NCBI GenBank assembly: GCA_001247695.2 | Contig: LGRX02003526.1 | Location: 1-15,779, forward strand | Source of the DNA: Cymbomonas tetramitiformis | Lineage: Eukaryota; Chlorophyta; Pyramimonadophyceae; Pyramimonadales; Pyramimonadaceae | Reading direction: 5' to 3' | DNA: 15,779 nt | Shown here: in pieces, positions 6,403-13,205 of the stretch | Position numbering within the stretch: the first letter of the stretch is position 1 | How the letters are laid out: the number at the start of each line of letters is the position of its first letter | Position numbers and translations under genes: made by a program | The notes under the pieces: model-generated | Told to the model about the DNA's origin: nothing | Databases searched by the model: none | The model's input: only the letters and a program-made list of their open reading frames with translations

Positions 6403-8404
6403 TGACGCTTTCGTGGCCTTCACGTGCAAGCTGACGAAGATGGTCCACGTTATACCGATGAACTTCGGCGACAGCTCTGCAGCTGTGGTGGCCAGAATCT
6501 ACTTTGACTCGGTGTGGCGCTTGCATGGCGCACCTATGAAAATTGTCTCTGACCGTGACCCGCGGTTTCAAGATGCCTTCTGGCAGGAGCTCATGAGACT
6601 GATGGGTGTGAAAGTGGCTCGCACCACGCCGTACAACCCTCGGTCTGACGGCCAAGCGGAACACAGCAACAGAGTTATTGAAGACATGCTCAGGTCCTTC
6701 GTAGACGCCAATGTGGAAGACTGGGACCTGTTCACCACTAACGTGGAGTTCGCGATCAATGACTCCAGAAGTGAATCTACTGGCTTCACGCCGTTTGAGC
6801 TGGTGTTTGGATTCTCGCCGCTGTCGCAGTTGGACCTTTTCCTGGAGGCCGCGCAGTCCACCGCTGGACGACGAACAGGGGGAGTAGGTACCGCACACGA
6901 GGTGGCCGCGAAATTTTCGTCGCAGCTGCGGGACGCCAGGCAGCGGTTGGAGCTGGCTCAACAGCGACAGCGCGAGCAGTTTGATCGCAGGCACGGACAG
7001 CGGGAGTATGCTGTTGGAGATCTAGTCTGGATAGAAGCGAAACATCTTACAGAGAAGGTGATGGATCGCTCCATCTGCAGGAAGTTGACCAAGCGCTGGC
7101 ATGGACCGGTCCCTGTGACCGAACGCTTCTTCAGTGATGTGCAGATGACCATGCCAGAGGCTGACAGGGGAGCTCCAGTAGCCTACCGCCTACGCCTCCC
7201 TCCACACTGGCGGATACACGACGTGTTCGCTCAACACCGCCTCAAACCGTACACCAGCGGTCAAGATGCTTTCGCCGCGCGAGATCACCTAGCAGTACCT
7301 GAAGAGGTGGTAGTGGACGGTCAGAAGGAAGCACACGTTGAGCGTATTCTTGCACGTCGGGTGCGGTCTGTTCGAGGAAAAGAGGTGGAAGAGTGGAAGG
7401 TTCGCTGGACTGGCTACTCCGAAGCTCACGACCAATGGAGGACGCGTGACAAACTCGAACGCGGAGGTCCACTTCAACAGCTTCGTGAATTCGAGCAAGC
7501 GAGCCTGCACATGGAAGCACAAGTTCGCGACGAAGCCACTCGGCGACGCGAAAAACGTGGCCGTCACTCTGCTCAAGCTGGAATGACACTGGCTCACCTC
7601 ATCACTAACCCCTGCGATGAACTGGACCAGCTCGAACAGATGGAACATGATATCCCTCTGCCGTGGGAACGTCAAGAACGTACGGAAGATGGGTCGTTGG
7701 CACTGGTGACAGAGCTGCTGGCAATACAGACGGAAGTAACTCGCATGCCCAGAATTCTTGTACTTTTCAGCGGCACTGGCTCAGTAGAGAGAGAATTCCT
7801 GAATTGCTTCCCCTCCGCTTCAGTGGTGACCCTCGACTCCGAACACATCTGGCATCCCACTCATGTGAATGACATCCTACAGTGGGACTACAAACAATAC
7901 CCGCCTGGATTCTTCGATGTCGTTTGGGCAAGTCCCCCCTGTAGGCAGTACAGTCAAGCGCGCACCACTGGAGGACCCCCTGATCTTCCCCAGGCTGACA
8001 AAATCGTACGGCGAGCATTGCAGATCATTGACTACTTGGAGCCAAAACATTGGTTCATGGAGAACCCCAGAGGTCGCTTCCCCAACGCGCTGCGGCTTCG
8101 CCCCATGATGCGTCAACTTCCTCCCCCGCTGGTGTGTACCTACTGCATGTACGGCACGCAATACATGAAGCCCACCTGCATATGGACGAACTCAGCACCA
8201 CCCACGCCCCTGCTACGCTGTACTGCTTCGACACCATGTGCGTGCAGATGGGCAACCGGTGCTCATCCAGAGACTGCTCAGCTGGGACCTCATCCGCAGC
8301 AGACTGGAGCGGGCCAATCCGCGAGCGTATATCCCGTGCCAGCGCCCCTGCTGCGACATCTTTTTCGACATTTACGCCTCCGCAAGACTGAAGACCCGCT
8401 TTAG
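6110..8404 (+). CDS. Integrase - GPY/F - chromodomain - C5-cytosine methyltransferase polyprotein (3' part of pol)
   Basis: Domains are numbered from 6110. Integrase zinc site: H16, H23, C53, C56. Integrase core: D86 (AVDF), D148 (SDRDPRF), E184 (DGQAEH), spaced D,D35E. GPY/F module: about 326-381 (KRWHGPVPV...RIHDVFAQHRLKPY). Chromodomain: about 408-462 (VERIL...WKVRWTGY...W). Basic/acidic linker: 463-545. C5 methyltransferase: 547-764. The integrase joins reverse-transcribed DNA to the host, and the chromodomain normally steers it to marked chromatin. The frame begins after a TAG at 6071 and no AUG starts it; the first in-frame ATG is inside the integrase. It is therefore the continuation of the preceding frame, one base off, and 2295 bp remain free of stops. 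The stop is TAG at 8402. Uninterrupted reading over all catalytic motifs suggests a recently active source element. Confidence 0.93.
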   Translation: MGEDSPLREVVIRHAHESLSSGHTGRDKTLERVLRRFYWRGAAEDVGTWVASCAVCQSVRPRGTYPDGLLNPHSIPNRPWQDVAVDFVTGLPVSERGNDAFVAFTCKLTKMVHVIPMNFGDSSAAVVARIYFDSVWRLHGAPMKIVSDRDPRFQDAFWQELMRLMGVKVARTTPYNPRSDGQAEHSNRVIEDMLRSFVDANVEDWDLFTTNVEFAINDSRSESTGFTPFELVFGFSPLSQLDLFLEAAQSTAGRRTGGVGTAHEVAAKFSSQLRDARQRLELAQQRQREQFDRRHGQREYAVGDLVWIEAKHLTEKVMDRSICRKLTKRWHGPVPVTERFFSDVQMTMPEADRGAPVAYRLRLPPHWRIHDVFAQHRLKPYTSGQDAFAARDHLAVPEEVVVDGQKEAHVERILARRVRSVRGKEVEEWKVRWTGYSEAHDQWRTRDKLERGGPLQQLREFEQASLHMEAQVRDEATRRREKRGRHSAQAGMTLAHLITNPCDELDQLEQMEHDIPLPWERQERTEDGSLALVTELLAIQTEVTRMPRILVLFSGTGSVEREFLNCFPSASVVTLDSEHIWHPTHVNDILQWDYKQYPPGFFDVVWASPPCRQYSQARTTGGPPDLPQADKIVRRALQIIDYLEPKHWFMENPRGRFPNALRLRPMMRQLPPPLVCTYCMYGTQYMKPTCIWTNSAPPTPLLRCTASTPCACRWATGAHPETAQLGPHPQQTGAGQSASVYPVPAPLLRHLFRHLRLRKTEDPL
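7331..7495 (+). other. Chromodomain within pol
   Basis: The sequence VERILARRV, then WKVRWTGY, then DQW, then LREFE follows the canonical chromodomain fold order directly downstream of the GPY/F module. This is the defining layout of chromoviruses. The first cage aromatic (normally Y/F near the start) is replaced (AHVERI), so binding to methylated histone tails may be altered. Confidence 0.85.
7748..8404 (+). other. Phage-type C5-cytosine DNA methyltransferase domain, fused to the C-terminus of pol
   Basis: Seen motifs: I (LVLFSGTGSVE, SAM-binding), II-like (VVTLDSE), IV (WASPPCRQYSQ, catalytic Cys at residue 611), VI (WFMENPRGRF) and a motif-VIII region of the viral type (YCMYGTQYMKPTCIWTN) rather than the usual QxRxR. 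The end (HPETAQLGP...VYPVPAPLLRHLF) matches the IPxxL closing helix of compact viral and phage enzymes. At about 218 residues it has a very short target-recognition region. The domain is in frame and complete, so it is not a decayed appendage. The ENP and KPTxIWTN signature makes a phage or giant-virus source more likely than a host DNMT1/3. Confidence 0.88.
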
Positions 8405-8592
8405 ATTCCAAGCGGCACCCTACTTCGTGAAAGTGGTGCCCTGGTAGCGGCAGGCAAGTTGTGCTCGAAGAGGAACCAGAGAACCTAAGAACTGGAAACA
8501 GAAAGGAACCAGAAAACCTAAGAACTGGAACTTAGATAGGTACCTTAGCGGAGTGATCCCAGGAGGTAGACCACTCCTAAGGGGGGGAGAGT
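8405..8592 (+). other. 3' untranslated part of the element with a 33-bp tandem duplication
   Basis: It contains two copies of AGGAACCAGARAACCTAAGA plus ACTGGAA (8471-8497 and 8504-8530, period 33) and a short inverted pair GGAGTG/CACTCC before the polypurine tract. No coding potential was seen. Confidence 0.6.
8577..8592 (+). other. Polypurine tract
   Basis: CTAAGGGGGGGAGAGT ends exactly at the TGTGCC start of the 3' LTR. The G-rich GGGGGGGAGA form is typical of chromovirus plus-strand primers. Confidence 0.85.
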
Positions 8593-9268
8593 TGTGCCCG
8601 GAGGCACAGCGTGAGCCGATATGCCTATGCGTCTATATGTGTGTCATCGGGGGTAATCTGGGATTGGCACGATGACAGTGAAATTGGGCTTGAAATCACG
8701 ATGAGAATGAATACCAGATGTCCGGGGTATGACAGTATGACACTATGACACTATGACAGTATGACACTATGACACTATAGTAGTATGACAGTACTGTGGG
8801 GGGTGTCATCGTGGCACTCAGTCAGACCCTCGAAGAATGGTCAGATTCGCATCGGGGTTGAAAAGACAATGAAATCGAATATCAGATGTCGGGGCTATGA
8901 CAGTATGACAGTATGACAGTATGACAGTACAGTAGTATGACAGTACTGTGGGGCAGTCATCGTGTCAGTCTGTCGATATAGCATCTGAATCGAGAATGAC
9001 GAATCGGAATTAGAAATGAGATCGGATCGGAAATTGAACGTTGAGCCGAAGTGTGACATCGGCTCTCGAGTGGTTGACCCTGCAACCTGAGTGACGAGTG
9101 AATAAGTGGAGCACTTGAGAAGTGTTTAGCCTTCAGAACTCGGAACCGAATTATCGTTTGTACCTCAATCTGGCCCTGATCCAGTATATTATAAAATCCG
9201 AATGGTGTACCTTTGCACGTTCAATCAAAAACATATTTCCGAGCATATGTCGTAGTGCCCCTGGCACA
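8593..9268 (+). repeat. 3' LTR (676 bp)
   Basis: It is the direct repeat of 4498-5149. Differences I can count are 24 extra bases of 8-mer repeats, G to A at three sites (near 9031, 9055 and 9121) and C to A near 9247, plus one C/G change inside the array. Identity outside the arrays is thus about 99.4%, which indicates a recent insertion. Confidence 0.95.
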
Positions 9269-9273
9269 ATCAA
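9269..9273. repeat. Target site duplication ATCAA (right copy)
   Basis: It is an exact match to 4493-4497, directly after GGCACA of the 3' LTR. Confidence 0.93.
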
Positions 9274-9665
9274 AATCAGTCGCCGTCGCGCAAGTCCAGT
9301 GTCCAACCAGCACGTCACTCTCGACGTCCTCCGGGGAACGAAAGATGCCATGTGCACGTTACCGTTAGGGCAATTACGGTGAAAATGTCGGGCGCCCTCC
9401 GCAGCGCACGTCTTGTTCTGACACTTCAGGATGAACTTACCCGATTCCTTGTGGAACGACACCTTCTTGTAGTCGGATTGCGAGAAGTTCCCGTTGCGGT
9501 GTACAGCGGCTTGGCAGCGTACCGATACTTCGGCTCCCGCCCGGTGTATTTCGGCTTCTCCGCCCGCGGTGTGAAGCCGTGCGAGTTCACTTTGTACTCG
9601 AGCTGACTGAGTTGGTTCCCAAGCTGCAAGATGATCTCGGCGAGGTCCTTGATCCGGCTAAACAT
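9274..9665 (-). pseudogene. Gag-like zinc-knuckle protein, frameshifted and interrupted by the LTR element
   Basis: On the minus strand an ATG at 9665 opens a frame with an amphipathic start (MFSRIKDLAEIILQLGNQLS) and a Lys/Tyr/Pro-rich stretch. At about 9480-9500 the protein-like sequence shifts to another frame (SQSDYKKVSFHKESGKFILK). This runs into C-x4-C-x6-H-x4-C ending ARHFHRNCPNG, similar to the zinc knuckles of retroelement Gag proteins. The second frame stays open to the target site. When one target copy is counted it stays open beyond the insertion, at 4497-4399 in the left flank, to a TGA. The spacing C-x4-C-x6-H differs from the usual C-x2-C-x4-H, so a host zinc-finger protein is an alternative. 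A GTAAGT at 9439-9434 could act as a donor in the first frame. Confidence 0.45.
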
Positions 9666-9812
9666 TGGCGATCGATGCCTATGGTTTGGTGCCCCATGAG
9701 CTCCGGGGTCGTTGTCTTCGAAGTTGTCTAGATGCGGAATTCGACGAGCTTTCCAACGGTGTCATCCTTTTGGTCTGAATGGCCGTATGAGATTCTGCAA
9801 ACGCGGAACTCC

Positions 9813-9822
9813 TTTATTTAAA
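9813..9822. promoter_or_regulatory. Possible bidirectional TATA region between the gag-like and AT-hook genes
   Basis: TTTATTTAAA reads as TAAATAAA on the minus strand (about 150 bp before the ATG at 9665) and as TATTTAAA on the plus strand (about 80 bp before the ATG at 9895 and 155 bp before that at 9977). The spacing resembles that of the TATA box of the gene at 1632. Confidence 0.35.
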
Positions 9823-9894
9823 GAACGCGAGCACCCCTCGCCATTCAATTCGTAGCATTCTTGGTTCTAGCTTCCCAGGTGATAAAATTCATCA

Positions 9895-10026
9895 ATGTCG
9901 ACCGAGGATATGCTTGGATTTTGGGCCCTGGATTCTTCCAACACTACCGACACCATTTGCACTGCATCCAAGCCCGATGAATATGGATGCGCTGAACACG
10001 TTGACTGTCCACCACGTGGCTTTTGA
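9895..10026 (+). CDS. Upstream ORF overlapping the AT-hook start (43 codons)
   Basis: This is the first ATG after the putative TATA region. It opens a 43-codon frame ending at TGA 10024, overlapping the first 50 bases of the AT-hook ORF in another frame. The peptide starts MSTEDMLGFWALDSS and is Cys-containing and acidic. It has no recognised family. It may be a regulatory uORF or noise. Confidence 0.25.
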   Translation: MSTEDMLGFWALDSSNTTDTICTASKPDEYGCAEHVDCPPRGF

Positions 10027-10731
10027 GAATTCGTTGAATCCCAACGAGGAGCGGGGCAGCGACCCTATGAGATTGGAATGTGAGGTCCTTAAGACCGTTG
10101 AATTTAAAGTTGAACGGATAGGACACTTGACTGACGTGTCTGCATTGTTAGCTTCAGTAGTGGAGTCAGTATTGACCGCCCTTGATTGTGTTGGAGCAAA
10201 CTTGACTTTTTACTCCTCCCCCGATTATGGTGTCCCTGTGATTTCACTGAGTACGTACAGCCCTTAAACTAGAAAGCCCTACTCTCTTCATTCATACAAA
10301 GGTAGATAGTGGGGATCGTCCGCGGAAGGGTAGGCCATGCAAGTGGAAGGGATTAGGTCGCAATAGCGGTCCAAGACCGGGCCAGCCGGTCAGATCTGCC
10401 CCTCGTCGAAAGCCAGACGTGCTGACCCCGAATCAGCAAGCCTTGTGCTTGGTTGCTATGAGACAAACTCTGGTTTTATCTAGACAAAGGTGCGCAACCT
10501 CTCTCGCTCGCTCTCTCCCTATGTATTTTTCGATACTTCGTTCCGATGTTCATTGCACCCACACCGTTGACACCCCGCACTTACTTTGTTCGCTCTGAGT
10601 TCTGACGATGGTTGTCGCCGATTTCCTGCGTTGATTCGTTGTCACGCAGGAAAGCATCCAAACAGGTCCACGACCCTACATTCTGGGAAAATCAGAAGAC
10701 GTCTAGAAGACGTCTTCTGAACGTCTTATAG
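9977..10731 (+). CDS. Three-exon AT-hook protein (about 179 residues)
   Basis: Exons 9977-10250, 10306-10489 and 10650-10731 have phases 1 and 2 at the two junctions and sum to 540 bases, exactly 180 codons including the TAG stop. Donors are GTACGT and GTGCGC; acceptors are AGGTAG and CACGCAG, the first preceded by a pyrimidine-rich tract. Exon 1 is an acidic, helix-like domain (LECEVLKTVEFKVERIG, then SALLASVVESVLTAL) that I do not recognise. Exon 2 opens with RPRKGRPCKWKG, an AT-hook (GRP core flanked by basic residues) that binds the minor groove of AT-rich DNA, followed by more Arg/Pro. Exon 3 is short, and its last ~12 codons lie inside the 11-bp palindromic array, so the true end may be elsewhere. 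The gene converges on the transposase gene, so an accessory DNA-binding protein of that transposon is possible but unproven. Confidence 0.55.
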
Positions 10732-10937
10732 ACGTCTTCGGGGAAATGATGTCTTCTGGTTTCCAGAAGACGTCTTCTGACGGGAACGTCTTCTGGAAAC
10801 CAGAAGACACTCTTCGGGGAAGACGTGCCGAAGATGTGCGGAATGTCTTCCGGATTTCGGAAGACATCTTCCCGGAAGACATGCAAAGGGCAGTCTTCCC
10901 GGAAGATACCCGGAAGATGTTCCGAATGTCTTCTGGG
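10694..10937. repeat. Dense palindromic array of the 11-bp GAAGAC/GTCTTC unit
   Basis: AGAAGAC units spaced by 4 bases meet GTCTTCT units in inverted order around the centre AGAAGACGTCTTCT (about 10705-10718). Next, GTCTTCTGG-TTT-CCAGAAGAC (10751-10771) and GTCTTCTGG-AAA-CCAGAAGAC (10788-10808) form a mirrored pair. Further units continue to 10937. Translation of this DNA in any frame gives low-complexity SED/KTSSG-like peptides, which should not be called genes. It lies between the 3' ends of the AT-hook and transposase genes. Confidence 0.85.
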
Positions 10938-10939
10938 CC

Positions 10940-11236
10940 AGAATACATTCTGACATGTGTTATCGACACATATGTGATGATTATGCAATTTGGCCACATA
11001 GCTACTTCATACCACACGTACACTAGTCGCGTAATCACAGAAGACATTCAGAAGGCGCACGGAAGACATGCGGAAGACATTCCGGGTATCTTCCTAACAA
11101 CTTCAGGGTTGTCATCATGCTCTGTTGCTATGATACATAATATACGGCTAAGTTAATTGATAGGTCTATCTACACATACATGTACGATTGCATCTATTCA
11201 ACATACAGACCACTAAGTACGATGCCCGGCGTATTA
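10940..11236. other. 3' flank of the transposase gene with a second short 11-bp array
   Basis: At 11039-11093 there are four more units (AGAAGAC ATTC AGAAGGC GCAC GGAAGAC ATGC GGAAGAC) and an inverted partner ending TATCTTCC. The rest is AT-rich and presumably holds the transposase 3' UTR and polyadenylation region on the minus strand. I looked for CACTA-type termini and cannot assign one; CACTA strings occur near 11026 and 11209 without a partner in the window. Confidence 0.5.
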
Positions 11237-11600
11237 TCATGATCGCCTCTTGCGTCTTGCACCTTTCGGTCGTGAACCATCATCGTCGATGCACTCGAAA
11301 AAGTCAGCCTTTAAATCAAATATCACCGCCGTCTTCATCACAGGATGTTTCTTGATTACAACTTGGTGCTCAATTTGAGCCGCCAGGATGAATGGATCAG
11401 TAGTGTCCCAAGGTGTCTCGGGATCATCCGGGTCGTATGTGTACACCACCTTTGCGGTATTGTCCGGCCCGTACTTCGAGTTTAGCTTGGCAAACCGTTT
11501 TGTCGTCGCTTGGTTGAATTCAGGGAACCACTTTCCCTTCACAAGAATGTACTCTTTCGCGGCCAAGTCGACCTTGTAGATGCTATCTACCATGGCGTAC
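11237..11600 (-). CDS. Transposase last exon
   Basis: The acceptor is AACTCGCAG, phase 2, then 121 codons to TGA at 11239-11237. It includes YAMVDSIYKVDLAAKEYILV, KWF, WDTTDPFILAAQIEHQVV (the family has EPF.LA.Q..QVFY here) and a basic tail (RPKGARRKRRS) that could act as a nuclear localisation signal. Confidence 0.8.
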
Positions 11601-11642
11601 CTGCGAGTTGAAGCCACAATTATACTCTATAGTAAGAATCCC

Positions 11643-11677
11643 CGAAGACGTGGGGAAGACACACAGAAGACATTCGG
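11643..11677 (-). repeat. Intronic 11-bp element, intron 11680-11601 (one arm only)
   Basis: Plus strand: CGAAGAC GTGG GGAAGAC ACAC AGAAGAC ATTCGG. The three-unit arm is present and the second arm is almost absent. The array abuts the donor GTACCG. Confidence 0.75.
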
Positions 11678-11680
11678 TAC

Positions 11681-12021
11681 ATATTCTGCGCACATTCACC
11701 AAAACGTAATGCACGGACGCACCGGTCAGTCTCGATTTCCTCGCCTTTGATGTTTTCTCCAGAGAAAAGGCTCGGAAGTAACGTTGACAAGTTTTCTTCG
11801 TCTTGTCCTGAGCTGCCGTGCGATAGCAAACTCCTCGAACCACGACCGAGCCGAAAGATTGACACACGTGAGGAGGCCCTTCGACGAGTGCCGCTTCATT
11901 CTCCGTGAATGGTCTCCCCAGCCAGACCTTGGGGTCGCTACCGTGCATATGCAGCGGCACATCCATCAGGCGAGACGCTCCGGCTCGTGCGCCGTGACTT
12001 CTCCGAACATAATGGTTTTCC
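11681..12021 (-). pseudogene. Transposase exon; one base missing near 11775-11800
   Basis: The first half reads MDVPLHMHGSDPKVWLGRPF then VVVRGVCYRTAAQDKTKKT. The second half reads in another frame (SGENIKGEEIETDRC, RALRFGECAQN) to a GTACCG donor. 341 bp is one short of the phase 2 to 2 requirement. RFGECAQN followed by YAMVDSIYKV in the next exon matches the FGEV...LV pattern late in Tnp2 proteins. Confidence 0.6.
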
Positions 12022-12062
12022 CTGCGAATGTATACGTGCACAGTGTCAGGACATGTATTTAC

Positions 12063-12115
12063 TGAAGACGTGTGGAAGATGCCTAGAAGATATATATAAC
12101 GCCTTCCAGGCATCT
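12063..12115 (-). repeat. Intronic 11-bp foldback element, intron 12138-12022
   Basis: Plus strand: TGAAGAC GTGT GGAAGAT GCCT AGAAGAT, then GCCTTCCAGGCATCTT. Confidence 0.8.
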
Positions 12116-12138
12116 TATGGGTTTCACTTTTTACTTAC

Positions 12139-12646
12139 CTCTTGCAGTAGGTGACGTAGGCGTCGAATTTTGCCTTCAACTTGCGGTATTGGGGCACGTT
12201 GCCATGCATCCACAGCTCCAGCGCTTTCGTTTCAGCGCGGGAGAGTACATGGCGCTTGCCTTGTGTTCCCAAAACCACGGTGTTCGGCGCCCTCAACGGT
12301 GCGGTGGCCAAGAACGGGAGCACGGGTGGCCGGGTGGGATTGGTGGTTGCCTCCCGCCGGCGACGAAGTACCAAGATTAACCTCGCACCACATGTACCAT
12401 CCGGTACCGCCCGAAGCCTTGCATAACACTCTGAACCGGATATGCATTGTTCTTCACCCACCTTCGAATCTTCCCGTTGAATGATTCGAACACGTACATC
12501 CATGTCCCCCGTATTGGACCATACATGAGGAGTTGGTCGGGGAAGTGGGAAAGCAAATGCGTGTTGATGACCAGCCAGTCAGGTGAGCCATCGCGCTCGA
12601 GTGACTTGAAGAACTCATCCACCAGATTTTGAAGCTTAGGAACATC
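12139..12646 (-). pseudogene. Transposase exon with YVFESFNGK motif; one base missing near 12390
   Basis: It starts DVPKLQNLVDEFFKSL and contains MYVFESFNGKIRRWVKNNAY, equivalent to the FERFNG...N segment that carries the catalytic Glu of Tnp2. The frame hits TAA near 12377, while VLPFLATAPLRAPNTVVLGT and RHVLSRAETKALELW continue in another frame to a perfect GTAAGT donor (12138). The exon is 508 bp where phase 0 to 2 requires 509, so one base is lost. Confidence 0.7.
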
Positions 12647-12676
12647 CTGCAAAATCACCAAATAAAAGGCAATTAA

Positions 12677-12732
12677 GGAAGACGTGTGGAATGTACTCGG
12701 AACGTATTCGGGATGTCTTCCGGATGTCTTCC
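12677..12732 (-). repeat. Intronic 11-bp foldback element, intron 12736-12647
   Basis: Plus strand: GGAAGAC GTGT GGAATGT ACTC GGAACGT, then GTCTTCC GGAT GTCTTCC. Here the right arm is the better preserved. The element reaches to 4 bp from the donor. Confidence 0.85.
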
Positions 12733-12736
12733 GTAC

Positions 12737-13083
12737 CTTACAGTCTACAAGCTCCGAAGTGAGCTCTCTCGTTATGACCGTCAACTGCCCGATCAAGTCT
12801 TCAAGCATGTTTTTCGAGTAGCCCTCGTCTCTATCCCAAGACGCTAGCACGCTCATGATGCCCGCTTGTAGCATTTTCAACGCCTCGTGACACTTGAGCG
12901 TCTTCGGTCCGGTGTTCGTGCCGTTCGGACGCAACATCTTCTTATGGCCTTGCCCCAATGACCTTCCCAACGAGAGCTCCGTCATGAACTTCGAGGCGGT
13001 CTCTAGCGACCTCAAAGATTTCGACCCTTTTGCCCGCATCGGGATTTGAAACGGACCAATTGCCATTGAATATCGTTCCACAC
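12737..13083 (-). CDS. Transposase helical-insertion exon
   Basis: The exon is 347 bp, phase 1 to 0, with acceptor AATGACAG and donor GTACGG. It encodes GPFQIPMRAKGSKSLRSLET, then a mostly helical stretch with MLQAGIMSVLASWDRDEGYS. The donor GTAC is the first spacer of the intronic 11-bp element, so the element seems to supply the splice site. Confidence 0.75.
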
Positions 13084-13119
13084 CTGTCATTTTCCCAGGC
13101 GCGAAAGTTAGTGGTAACA

Positions 13120-13175
13120 GGAAGACATCTGGAAGACACGTAGATGATACTTGGGGCACCTTCCGGGCACCTTCC
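13120..13175 (-). repeat. Intronic 11-bp foldback element, intron 13205-13084
   Basis: Plus strand: GGAAGAC ATCT GGAAGAC ACGT AGATGAT, then CACCTTCCGGG CACCTTCC (11-bp period). Confidence 0.85.
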
Positions 13176-13205
13176 TAGCTAGTGGTCGGGTTTTGACTGC
13201 AGCAC

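Larger units (their letters stand above)
4498..9268 (+). mobile_element. Ty3/gypsy chromovirus-type LTR retrotransposon with two DNA methyltransferase domains, lacking gag-PR-RT-RH
   Basis: The whole insertion is 4771 bp: LTR, primer-binding site, about 3.2 kb of coding DNA, polypurine tract, LTR, flanked by the 5-bp duplication ATCAA. LTR ends are TGTGCC...GGCACA. Coding order is Dam-like N6-adenine methyltransferase, integrase, GPY/F module, chromodomain, C5-cytosine methyltransferase. No gag zinc knuckle, aspartic protease, reverse transcriptase (YxDD-type) or RNase H can be found inside. Only about 230 bp separate the primer-binding site from the first domain, so these are missing and the copy cannot move unaided. 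Outside the repeat arrays the LTRs differ at about 4 sites in ~650 bp, so the insertion is young. It sits inside an older gag-like ORF on the opposite strand. Confidence 0.95.

Noticed and set aside
5386..8404. Prophage or bacterial origin suggested by Dam-like and phage-type C5 methyltransferases
   Set aside because: The domains are in frame with a D,D35E integrase and chromodomain, between LTRs with a target duplication, and surrounded by spliced genes; this is a eukaryotic retrotransposon.
10746..11156. Overlapping open frames on both strands rich in SED, KTSSG and FPED-like peptides
   Set aside because: They are translations of the 11-bp palindromic repeat; being open in several frames is a property of the repeat, with no protein-like composition outside it.
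11020..11225. CACTA strings as the transposon terminus
   Set aside because: No inverted partner, repeat of the terminus or target duplication is visible in the window, so the end cannot be placed.
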